A stretch of 64,000 bases of DNA, taken from an uncultured Rikenellaceae bacterium. Lineage in GTDB: Bacteria > Bacteroidota > Bacteroidia > Bacteroidales > Rikenellaceae. The stretch is from contig CALVFY010000004.1 of assembly GCA_944326945.1 (NCBI GenBank), positions 51,432 to 115,431 of the forward strand, read 5' to 3'. The position numbers were made by a program, and so were the translations under genes. Below the pieces are notes generated by a model. The model saw only the letters and a program-made list of their open reading frames with translations. It was not told where the DNA came from and made no database searches. Positions within the stretch are counted from its first letter, which is position 1. The number at the start of each line of letters is the position of its first letter. Positions 56,855 through 64,000 of this stretch are shown in pieces.

Positions 56855-57829
56855 ATGTACACACAAGAAGAGATATCCGGCATTGTCCGACAATACATGG
56901 CCTCGCTGGTCTTTCCGGCCCACCCCCGGGAGCTGTTTTCCCCCATCGAATACTCGCTCGAAGAGGGAGGCAAACGCCTAAGGCCCACCCTGCTGCTGAT
57001 GGCCTGCAACCTGTTCAGCGAACAGCCCCGCGAGGCGCTTCCGGCCGCTGCTGCCGTGGAGATATTCCACAACTTCACCCTTTTGCACGACGACATTATG
57101 GATAACGCCGAAGTCCGTCGGGGGAAGCCCTCCGTTCACCGTCGATGGGGTACCAACGCAGCCATTCTCTCGGGCGATGCCATGATGATCTATGCCTACA
57201 CGCTGCTCGAACAATGCGATCCGGGACTGTTGCCCGCCCTGTTGGAAACCTTCAATCGGATGGCCATGGAGGTGTGTGAAGGCCAACAATATGACATGGA
57301 CTTCGAACACCGTGAAAGCGTCAGCGAAGAAGAATATCTGAACATGATCCGACTTAAAACCTCGGCCCTGCTGGCCGGATCGGCACGACTGGGAGCCCTG
57401 ATCGGCGGTGCAGACGGAGAGAGTCTCGACAAACTCGAACGGTTCGCCACCCAACTGGGATTGGCATTCCAGTTGCAGGACGATCTGCTGGATACTTACG
57501 GAGATTCCCAAACGCTGGGGAAAGCCATCGGAGGCGACATACTCGAAGGCAAGAAAACCTATCTGATGATCCGGGCACTGGCTTTGGCCAACGCCACACA
57601 ACGGACCACTCTCCTGACTACCTCTCACGACGAATCGCTCTCCGCTCCGGAAAAGATCATGCGTATACGAGCCCTGTACGATCGATTCGGCATCGCCCGA
57701 CTGACCGAACAAGCCATCTCACACCACATGTCCCTGGCCCTCGAAGCCCTCGAAGCCCTACGAATCGACAAAGAACGTACCGCTCCCCTGAAAGCGCTGG
57801 CCCAGGGATTGATGAAACGAAACAAATAA
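56855..57829 (+). CDS. Polyprenyl (farnesyl/geranylgeranyl-type) diphosphate synthase
   Basis: Trans-isoprenyl diphosphate synthase condensing isopentenyl diphosphate onto an allylic primer. 324 residues with both Asp-rich motifs: DDIMD (79-83) followed by NAEVRRGKPSVH, and DDLLD (209-213) after LAFQLQ, plus GGKRLRP near the N-terminus. Chain length of the product cannot be fixed; Phe at position -5 of the first motif hints at a shorter product. Cotranscribed with a U32 peptidase 10 nt downstream. Confidence 0.93.
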   Translation: MYTQEEISGIVRQYMASLVFPAHPRELFSPIEYSLEEGGKRLRPTLLLMACNLFSEQPREALPAAAAVEIFHNFTLLHDDIMDNAEVRRGKPSVHRRWGTNAAILSGDAMMIYAYTLLEQCDPGLLPALLETFNRMAMEVCEGQQYDMDFEHRESVSEEEYLNMIRLKTSALLAGSARLGALIGGADGESLDKLERFATQLGLAFQLQDDLLDTYGDSQTLGKAIGGDILEGKKTYLMIRALALANATQRTTLLTTSHDESLSAPEKIMRIRALYDRFGIARLTEQAISHHMSLALEALEALRIDKERTAPLKALAQGLMKRNK

Positions 57830-57839
57830 ACAGGTCGAA

Positions 57840-59096
57840 ATGGAACGAAAACAGACTCTCTCTCGCGATCAGATCGAGATCATGGCTCCGGCCGGATCTT
57901 ACGAATCCCTACAAGCCGCCATCGCTGCCGGAGCCGATTCGGTCTATTTCGGCGTAGAGGGACTCAATATGCGAGCCCGCTCCTCCTCGAACTTCACACT
58001 GGAAGACCTGGCCCGTATCGTATCCATCACCCGCGAACACGGACTCAAGAGTTATCTGACAGTCAACACGATCATCTATGACGAAGATCTGCCGGTGATG
58101 CGCCGGGTGATCGACCGGGCCAAAGCGGAAGGAATCACGGCAATCATCGCTTCGGACATGGCCGCCATTCTCTATGCCCGTTCGATCGGTGTAGAGGTCC
58201 ACATCTCCACCCAACTCAACGTCTGCAATACGGAGGCCGTCCGCCACTACGCCCAATGGGCTGATGTGATAGTACTGGCCCGGGAACTCTCCCTGCCGCA
58301 AATCGAACGTATCCACCGTGCAATCGAAGAGGAGGACATCCGGGGTCCTCATGGCGACCGAATCAAGATCGAGATGTTTGCCCATGGAGCACTTTGCATG
58401 GCCGTCTCGGGGAAATGTTACCTGAGCCAGCACATCGCAGGATGTTCGGCCAACCGGGGAGCCTGTCAGCAAATCTGCCGCCGATCCTACGAACTGCGCG
58501 ACCGGGAGACGGGCGAGGAGATTCTGGTGGAGAACCGCTATCTGTTATCGCCAAAAGACTTGTGTACGATCGGTTTCCTTGACAAATTTCTTGCAGCAGG
58601 AGTCCGGGTGCTGAAAATCGAAGGACGTGCCCGCTCGGCGGAGTATGTGAAACGGGTGTGTGAATGTTACGACGAGGCGACACGAGCCATCTGCGAAGGG
58701 TCTTATACCCGGGAACGATGCGACGCTTGGGAGAAACGACTCGCCACAGTCTTCAACCGGGGATTCTGGGGAGGATACTATCAGGGCAGCCCCATCGTGG
58801 ACCTCAATACGGAGTACGGATCCTCAGCCACCAAACGGAAGGTGTATGTAGGCAAGGTGACCAACTTTTTCCGGCGACCTCAGGTGGCCGAAATCACTAC
58901 CGAAGCCTCCGATCTGAACGAAGGAGACGAGATACTCTTTCTGGGCGAAACGACCGGTGTAGTGGAGAGCTATGCCACAGGAATCCGTGTGGATGAAAAA
59001 CCCGTGCCTCACGTAGAACGTAAGGAGGTCTGCTCCCTTCATACCCCCCAACCCGTGCGTCGGGGCGACAAACTCTACAAACTGGTGGATGCCTAA
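57840..59096 (+). CDS. U32 family peptidase-like protein
   Basis: 418 residues of the U32 collagenase-like family: EIMAPAGSYESLQAAIAAGA at the N-terminus and the diagnostic central segment MFAHGALCMAVSGKCYLSQH followed by SANRGACQQICRRSY, with four cysteines typical of members thought to bind an iron-sulfur cluster (TrhP, RlhA). Family members act in tRNA or rRNA hydroxylation, so an RNA-modification role is more likely than proteolysis; which RNA is not clear. The stop overlaps the stop of the convergent lipocalin gene. Confidence 0.92.
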   Translation: MERKQTLSRDQIEIMAPAGSYESLQAAIAAGADSVYFGVEGLNMRARSSSNFTLEDLARIVSITREHGLKSYLTVNTIIYDEDLPVMRRVIDRAKAEGITAIIASDMAAILYARSIGVEVHISTQLNVCNTEAVRHYAQWADVIVLARELSLPQIERIHRAIEEEDIRGPHGDRIKIEMFAHGALCMAVSGKCYLSQHIAGCSANRGACQQICRRSYELRDRETGEEILVENRYLLSPKDLCTIGFLDKFLAAGVRVLKIEGRARSAEYVKRVCECYDEATRAICEGSYTRERCDAWEKRLATVFNRGFWGGYYQGSPIVDLNTEYGSSATKRKVYVGKVTNFFRRPQVAEITTEASDLNEGDEILFLGETTGVVESYATGIRVDEKPVPHVERKEVCSLHTPQPVRRGDKLYKLVDA

Positions 59097-59626
59097 GGTC
59101 TGGCCGCCTGCTTACAGTAGTAAAGTTTCTCCACATCGAATCCTCGCTGGCGGGCACACTGCAGCAAATGCCCGAGCACCTCGGGAGGCAGGGTGGGCGT
59201 ACGACTTAAAATCCACAGATTATCGGCAGAGGGTCCTCCCACCAATGCATACGAATAGTTCTCCGTATCCAACTCCAAAATATAATAAGTCATCGAGAAC
59301 CAAAGGAAATAGACCGCTTTGAACTTCCCCTCCACGGGCGGAGCCGGTAAGCGGATCGTCCCTTCGGCCGACCAAAGTTTTCCGTTCTGTTTATACCCCC
59401 GATTAATAATGGTTACCGTACCGTCGGGATTCTTCAGATACTCGGCCGTCACCCGGTCAAGTCCTCGTTCGATCGCATTATCCAAACGGGCAATCTCATA
59501 CCATGTACCGAAGTAGCGATCCACCTCGATATTCTGCACCACACTCAAATCCACCTCCCCGCCCCGAGCGAAAGAGTACGCACAACCCAGCAAAGCAAAC
59601 GCCCCGCATAATACGATGCCTTTCAT
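59093..59626 (-). CDS. Bacterial lipocalin (Blc-like lipoprotein)
   Basis: 177 residues with the start at 59626 (MKGIVLCGAFALLGCAYSFA); the open frame continues ten codons upstream but that would disrupt the signal. Lipobox LLGC suggests lipidation. Lipocalin motif 1 is clear (VDRYFGTWYEIARLDNAIER), followed by the eight-strand barrel pattern and a C-terminal YALVGGPSADNLWILSRTP. Blc proteins bind lysophospholipids or fatty acids at the outer membrane. The stop codon (59093-59095) overlaps the U32 stop on the other strand. Confidence 0.92.
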   Translation of the reverse strand: MKGIVLCGAFALLGCAYSFARGGEVDLSVVQNIEVDRYFGTWYEIARLDNAIERGLDRVTAEYLKNPDGTVTIINRGYKQNGKLWSAEGTIRLPAPPVEGKFKAVYFLWFSMTYYILELDTENYSYALVGGPSADNLWILSRTPTLPPEVLGHLLQCARQRGFDVEKLYYCKQAARP

Positions 59627-59713
59627 GGTCCGATAATCTAAATAATAATAAAGCACAAACAGTGCCGAAAAGAACTTACTCTCTCTTTTTTTAACGCTCC
59701 TCTACACACCATT

Positions 59714-60803
59714 CTACTCGCCGCCGAACTGCATCAAATAGCTCTTGATAAAGCCGTCAATCTCTCCATCGAGCACCGCCCCCGTATCAGAGGTCTCATA
59801 TCCCGTACGGTGATCCTTCACCAATTTGTAGGGATGGAGCGTGTAGCTGCGGATCTGGGAGCCCCATTCGATCTTCTTTTTCTGGCCCTCCAGTTCGTTC
59901 TGTTTCTCACGTCGCTTCTCCAACTCGATCTGATAGAGTCGCGACTTAAGAATACGCATGGCATTCTCGCGGTTCATCAGCTGCGAACGGGTTTCGGTAT
60001 TCTCCACCACAATTCCCGATGGCAAGTGGCGTAACCGCACGCCCGTCTCCACCTTATTGACATTCTGTCCGCCCGCCCCGCTACTACGGTAGGTATCCCA
60101 TTCGATATCGGCCGGATTGACCACGATCTCGATCGTATCGTCCACCGCCGGAGAGACAAACACCGACGCAAAGGTAGTCTGCCGCTTGTTGTTGGCATTG
60201 AACGGGGAGAGCCGTACCAACCGGTGGACGCCGCTCTCACTCTTGAGATAGCCATAGGCATACTCTCCTTCGAACTCCAGCGTAGCCGACTTGACTCCTA
60301 CCTCATCGCCCTCCTGCATATCCTGCAGACGCACCTTGTAGCCTCTCAATTCGCCCCAACGGGTGTACATCCTCAATAGCATCGACGCCCAATCCAGACT
60401 CTCCGTACCACCCGCTCCGGAATTGATCTCCAGAATGGCTCCCAGTTTATCCTCCTCGTGACGCAACATATTACGCATCTCGAGGGCTTCGGTTTTCTCG
60501 AGCGCCCGACCGTACAACTCGTCCAATTCGGCCTCCGAAGCCGCCCCTTCCCTCACGAAGTCGGGCATGAGCTGTAAATCATCCACCAGCGAGGCCACCT
60601 CGCGATAGTCCGAGATCCACCCTTTCAGCGAGGCTACCACCTTCAGTTGTTTCTCAGCCGCAGCAGGATCGTCCCAGAAATCGGGGGCCTGTGTTTTCTG
60701 TTCCTCTTCTTCTAATTCGATAACCTTGTTATCGATGTCAAAGATGCCTCCTCAGCGAATCCTGTCGCCTTACAAGCTCTTTAATCTGTTCTGCAGTAAT
60801 CAT
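59714..60803 (-). CDS. prfB: Peptide chain release factor 2, with programmed +1 frameshift
   Basis: Terminates translation at UGA and UAA. The gene is split over two frames: from the ATG at 60803, 21 codons (MITAEQIKELVRRQDSLRRH and L) end at an in-frame TGA at 60738-60740. The sequence AGGAGGCATCTTTGAC reproduces the classic RF2 site: an SD-like AGGAGG, CTT and TGA followed by C. A +1 slip gives DIDNKVIELEEEEQKTQAPD and continues to 59714, for 362 residues in all. Motifs: SPF tripeptide (199-201) in VRLSPFNANNKRQ, and GGQ (244-246) in SSGAGGQNVNKVETG. Probably cotranscribed with the radical SAM gene 27 nt upstream. Confidence 0.97.
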
Positions 60804-60830
60804 ATGTTTTCTATCCTTAGTTCATCATCA

Positions 60831-61604
60831 TTATCCGGCTACCGAACAGCAGATTCCGAGCGCCTCGACCCGTTGAGCAATTTGCCGAAGTTCCTCCACG
60901 GAGACTTTTTCCAGATTCTCAGCCGGCGTATCCCGATCGATCGTGTAGATCATCACCTGCCGGGGACGAATCCGCCCAATCAATTCCAACCAGGCATCCA
61001 CCTCTCCCGCAACGGTATTGTCCACCCGTTGGCCGGCATACTCCCCTCGCAGGAACATGGTCTGAACGATCAAATGGCCCTCGAACAACTTCATGTTGGC
61101 CACTGTCTCCGCCACCGAATAGTGCCCGTTAGGATTGTCGATCAAACGGACCGTCCGGTCGAAAGCCGAATCGAGTTTCAGAATATTGTTGTCAACTTTC
61201 AGCAATGCTTTCCGCACGGATTCACGCCCGATCATCGTAGCATTGCTCAACACCGAAACCTTCGCAGCCGGACATATCTCATCACGCAAAGCGATCGTGT
61301 CGTCGATAATATCCGGAAAATCCGGATGCATCGTAGGTTCACCGTTCCCTGCGAAAGTAATGACATCGGGGGGCGTTCCGGAGGCAACCATCTCCCGAAG
61401 TTTCTCTCCGAGCAGACGCTGCACATCCTCCCGACGATTGAATCGAGGTTTGACCCCATGCTGGGCCCAACCACATTCGCAATAGATACAGTCGAAACTA
61501 CACAATTTACTCTCCAGCGGAAGCAGATTCACTCCCAACGAGAGCCCCAACCGACGACTGTGCACCGGTCCAAAGATAATATCGTGATACAAAGATGTAG
61601 CCAT
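60831..61604 (-). CDS. Radical SAM protein, function unassigned
   Basis: 257 residues from the ATG at 61604 (MATSLYHDIIFGPVHSRRLG). The cluster motif CSFDCIYC uses Cys35, Cys39 and Cys42. The AGNGEPTMHPDF segment matches the GGE-type SAM-binding motif. The short protein without an auxiliary Cys-rich domain resembles the COG0731-like/TYW1-related radical SAM group. The substrate is unknown. Upstream of prfB. Confidence 0.86.
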   Translation of the reverse strand: MATSLYHDIIFGPVHSRRLGLSLGVNLLPLESKLCSFDCIYCECGWAQHGVKPRFNRREDVQRLLGEKLREMVASGTPPDVITFAGNGEPTMHPDFPDIIDDTIALRDEICPAAKVSVLSNATMIGRESVRKALLKVDNNILKLDSAFDRTVRLIDNPNGHYSVAETVANMKLFEGHLIVQTMFLRGEYAGQRVDNTVAGEVDAWLELIGRIRPRQVMIYTIDRDTPAENLEKVSVEELRQIAQRVEALGICCSVAG

Positions 61605-61610
61605 ACCGGA

Positions 61611-61637
61611 CAAAGATAATAATTTGTCACAAATATA
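61611..61637 (-). promoter_or_regulatory. Tandem -7 boxes before the radical SAM gene
   Basis: Minus-strand TATCTTTG (61611-61618) ends 6 nt before the ATG, and a second TATATTTG lies at 61630-61637. The proximal one would give a leaderless mRNA, the distal one a leader of about 20 nt. Confidence 0.55.
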
Positions 61638-61712
61638 CATTATCGCCCGGCACACCTCTTACACCCTGTAACAAAATCGTCGGATCGTCATATGTCAAAA
61701 CGATTAAATCCG

Positions 61713-61720
61713 TATCTTTG
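61713..61720 (+). promoter_or_regulatory. -7 box of the GH110 gene
   Basis: TATCTTTG, 29 nt before the ATG at 61750. Confidence 0.68.
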
Positions 61721-61749
61721 AAAAAATCAACCCTAACCCTATATTACCC

Positions 61750-63600
61750 ATGAAAAAACAACTATTTCACCTCGCTCTCCCCCTTATCATCGGTTGGATC
61801 ATGATCTCCTGTTCCGCATCCGGTCCACTTTCCGTGACGATTCCCGCCCCGAGAGCAAACGAAAATCCCCGTAAGGACTACACTAAAATCCTATACGAAA
61901 CCCTCGAACGACACCCCTCTCAAAAACTGAAAATGGTGTTCGAACCGGGAACATACCATTTTTATCCCGACCACGCGACAGGAAAATACCACGCCATTAC
62001 CAATCACTCCAATCTGTATCGCTATTTCGCATTTCCTCTCACAGAGTACGAATCCGTCGAAATCGAAGGAAATGGTGCCGAATTCATCTTTCACGGCGTC
62101 ATCACCCCGTTTCTGATAGAACGATCCCGTAACATTGCGATCAGGAATCTGCAAATAGACTGGGAATATCCATTTTATCTGCAGGCCGAAATCACCGGCA
62201 AAAACGAAACGACAAAAGAGGTCGATATCAGAGTCGATACGACAATCTCCCGACCCGTCTATCGGGATGGCCGGCTTCGGATCCAGGGTCCCGGCTGGCA
62301 ATTCGACTATTTGGGTCAAAACATCACCTTCGACCCGACGACACGTGCGGTGGCTTTCATGGCCGAAACAGCCCGTCTGCCGATAGATGATCTTCCTGCC
62401 GAAAAGATCGACGAAGTGAATTACAGGATAAAATGGGATCGTTCGGCCACCCTGCCGGAGCCTGGACACATTGTCACTTTTCGTGGGGCCATGTCCGAAA
62501 ACCGACTCGCACCAGCCTTCCATATCAGCGGCTCACATGAGGTAACCCTTCAGGACATTACCATCTATCACTGTCCGGGCATGGGAGTTATCGGCGAAAA
62601 AAGTGCCGACATCACGCTCGAACGTGTCCGAGTCATGCCGAGGAAAGGTTCGGGACGTATCGCCTCCAGTATGGCCGATGCCACCCACTTCTGCAACTGC
62701 GGAGGAAAACTAATCGTACGGGACTGTCTGTTCATGAATATGCTCGACGACGGAATCAATGTCCACGGCACCTACACCTCGGTCAAAGAGATCCGTAACC
62801 GATCCGAAATCATCGCCTCTCTGAATCATTTCCAACAGAGCGATTTTCATTTTGCCGACCGGGGCGACTCGCTTCGCATCGTGGACGCCCAAACACTGCT
62901 CCCCAGACAAACCTGTACGGTAAAAAAGGTTGAAAAAATCAATGAATATCTGTTCCGCATCATCACGGAGAGCCCCCTGACCGAAGAGATAGCTCCCGGC
63001 GACGGCATCGAAAATATCACATGGTACCCCACGGAATTCATCTTCAGCGGCAACACGATCAAAAACAACCGGGCCCGAGGCATTCTACTGAGCGTTCCCT
63101 CGAAATGTCTGATCGAAAACAACACCATATCGGTCATGAAAAATGCGATTCTTTTCGAAGGCGATCTTTCACATTGGTTCGAATCGGGTGCCGTCCGCAA
63201 CGTTGTGATCCGAAACAACCATTTCGGAGAGTGTTCCTACGGAGGAGGCAACTTTCCGCTACTCTCGATCAATCCTCAGATATCGGCTTTCAAACCAAAT
63301 GAATATTACGAAAAAAACATCCTTTTTACCGACAACACCATCGCCTCGTCTTTCTCCAATCTGATCCAAGGCCATGGCGTGTATGGGCTTACCGTTCAGG
63401 ATAATAAGTTTGTCAAAACCAACACTTACGACGATCCCTTCCGGGGAGAACCAATCATCCGACTCCATCATTGCGGAGGGGTAACGATCAACAACAACCA
63501 ATTTGAGAACCACTCACCGGTAATTGAGATCGATTCAGCTACTTTCAACGACAATTTCCAGACTGACATCCATGATGTAATCCCTCGGGCAGAAGAATAA
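61750..63600 (+). CDS. GH110 alpha-1,3-galactosidase-like lipoprotein
   Basis: 616 residues. Lipoprotein signal MKKQLFHLALPLIIGWIMIS with Cys21. The body is a right-handed beta-helix with repeated IRNN/IENNT turns. The catalytic region reads SSMADATHFCNC and MNMLDDGINVHGTY, placing Asp310, Asp333 and Asp334 with the same spacing as the Asp triad described for GH110 enzymes (321, 344, 345 as I recall). GH110 removes terminal alpha-1,3-galactose, including the blood group B determinant, by inversion. Surface anchoring suits foraging on host glycans. No SusCD pair flanks it. Monocistronic. Confidence 0.85.
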   Translation: MKKQLFHLALPLIIGWIMISCSASGPLSVTIPAPRANENPRKDYTKILYETLERHPSQKLKMVFEPGTYHFYPDHATGKYHAITNHSNLYRYFAFPLTEYESVEIEGNGAEFIFHGVITPFLIERSRNIAIRNLQIDWEYPFYLQAEITGKNETTKEVDIRVDTTISRPVYRDGRLRIQGPGWQFDYLGQNITFDPTTRAVAFMAETARLPIDDLPAEKIDEVNYRIKWDRSATLPEPGHIVTFRGAMSENRLAPAFHISGSHEVTLQDITIYHCPGMGVIGEKSADITLERVRVMPRKGSGRIASSMADATHFCNCGGKLIVRDCLFMNMLDDGINVHGTYTSVKEIRNRSEIIASLNHFQQSDFHFADRGDSLRIVDAQTLLPRQTCTVKKVEKINEYLFRIITESPLTEEIAPGDGIENITWYPTEFIFSGNTIKNNRARGILLSVPSKCLIENNTISVMKNAILFEGDLSHWFESGAVRNVVIRNNHFGECSYGGGNFPLLSINPQISAFKPNEYYEKNILFTDNTIASSFSNLIQGHGVYGLTVQDNKFVKTNTYDDPFRGEPIIRLHHCGGVTINNNQFENHSPVIEIDSATFNDNFQTDIHDVIPRAEE

Positions 63601-63646
63601 TCACCCACCACAACATCTCGAAGCTCTCTTCGCACATAATGACAAA

Positions 63647-63683
63647 AAATACGACAACCTTTTTCGAGGTTGCCGTATTTTTA
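63647..63683. terminator. Bidirectional terminator between the GH110 gene and enolase
   Basis: AAATACGACAACCT (63647-63660) pairs with AGGTTGCCGTATTT (63667-63680) with one A-C mismatch, flanked by A-rich and T-rich runs, between convergent genes. Confidence 0.82.
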
Positions 63684-63718
63684 TACACCGACTCTCCGAC
63701 CAGAGAGCCTCACAATTT

Positions 63719-64000
<282 letters not shown>

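Noticed and set aside
60641..60740. Reading prfB as a 308-residue protein starting at an internal GTG (60640)
   Set aside because: It would remove the N-terminal domain segment of RF2; the classic frameshift signal and continuous homology in two frames explain the gene better.

Overview
The window is a stretch of a Bacteroidales chromosome, most likely from a gut Rikenellaceae/Alistipes-like bacterium (the family is an inference). Visible support: about 50% GC; Bacteroidetes-type promoters (TAnnTTTG -7 box) in front of most transcription units; weak Shine-Dalgarno (SD) signals at most starts; typical Bacteroidetes families (SusC-like regulatory domain/beta-barrel proteins, a DUF4270 lipoprotein, an MG2/plug protein); and the gene order xer recombinase - hpf - tRNAs - tuf - tRNA-Trp - secE - nusG - rplKAJL - rpoBC.

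Layout. 0-4.3 kb (-): methylmalonyl-CoA mutase mutA-mutB. 4.4-7.2 kb (+): a helix-hairpin-helix membrane protein, rpsU, a Xer-type recombinase and hpf. 7.4-10.4 kb (+): a 998-residue outer-membrane beta-barrel protein. 10.6-23.7 kb (+): a translation/transcription superoperon of four tRNAs (Thr, Tyr, Gly, Trp), tuf, secE, nusG, rplK, rplA, rplJ, rplL, rpoB and rpoC. 23.9-27.3 kb (+): lipA-lipB-recJ. 27.3-34.7 kb (-): a flippase-like membrane protein, an MG2/TonB-plug protein, two M16 peptidases and the glycosyltransferase mtgA. 34.9-38.5 kb (+): pyruvate:ferredoxin oxidoreductase. 38.6-44.9 kb (-): a pseudogene remnant, ffh, and the mce-mmdA-gamma-mmdC-mmdB operon. 45-50.4 kb: a GT4 glycosyltransferase (-), a thioredoxin-fold protein and meaB (+), topA (-). 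50.5-56.7 kb (-): a DUF4270 lipoprotein, a short GT5 glycogen-synthase-like protein, queA, truB, an unidentified lipoprotein and a ROK sugar kinase. 56.9-59.1 kb (+): a polyprenyl synthase and a U32 peptidase. 59.1-61.6 kb (-): lipocalin, prfB with a programmed frameshift, and a radical SAM protein. 61.7-63.6 kb (+): a GH110 alpha-1,3-galactosidase-like lipoprotein. 63.7 kb to the end (-): the 3' part of enolase.

How the genes work together. Three separate loci encode the succinate-to-propionate branch of fermentation: mutase (mutAB), epimerase (mce) with the sodium-pumping biotin decarboxylase (mmdA, gamma, mmdC, mmdB), and the mutase chaperone meaB. With pyruvate:ferredoxin oxidoreductase, ROK kinase and enolase this describes an anaerobic, propionate-producing saccharolytic lifestyle. 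The GH110 enzyme suggests use of host blood-group-B-type glycans.

I found no CRISPR array, prophage, insertion sequence or obvious defence island. Most of the window is conserved chromosomal core. The observations most worth a second look are the prfB recoding site, the broken gene next to ffh, the lipB/recJ overlap, the gamma subunit fused to a lamin-tail-like domain, the barrel-less MG2/plug protein, the minority of genes with strong SD sequences, and several candidate leaderless transcripts.
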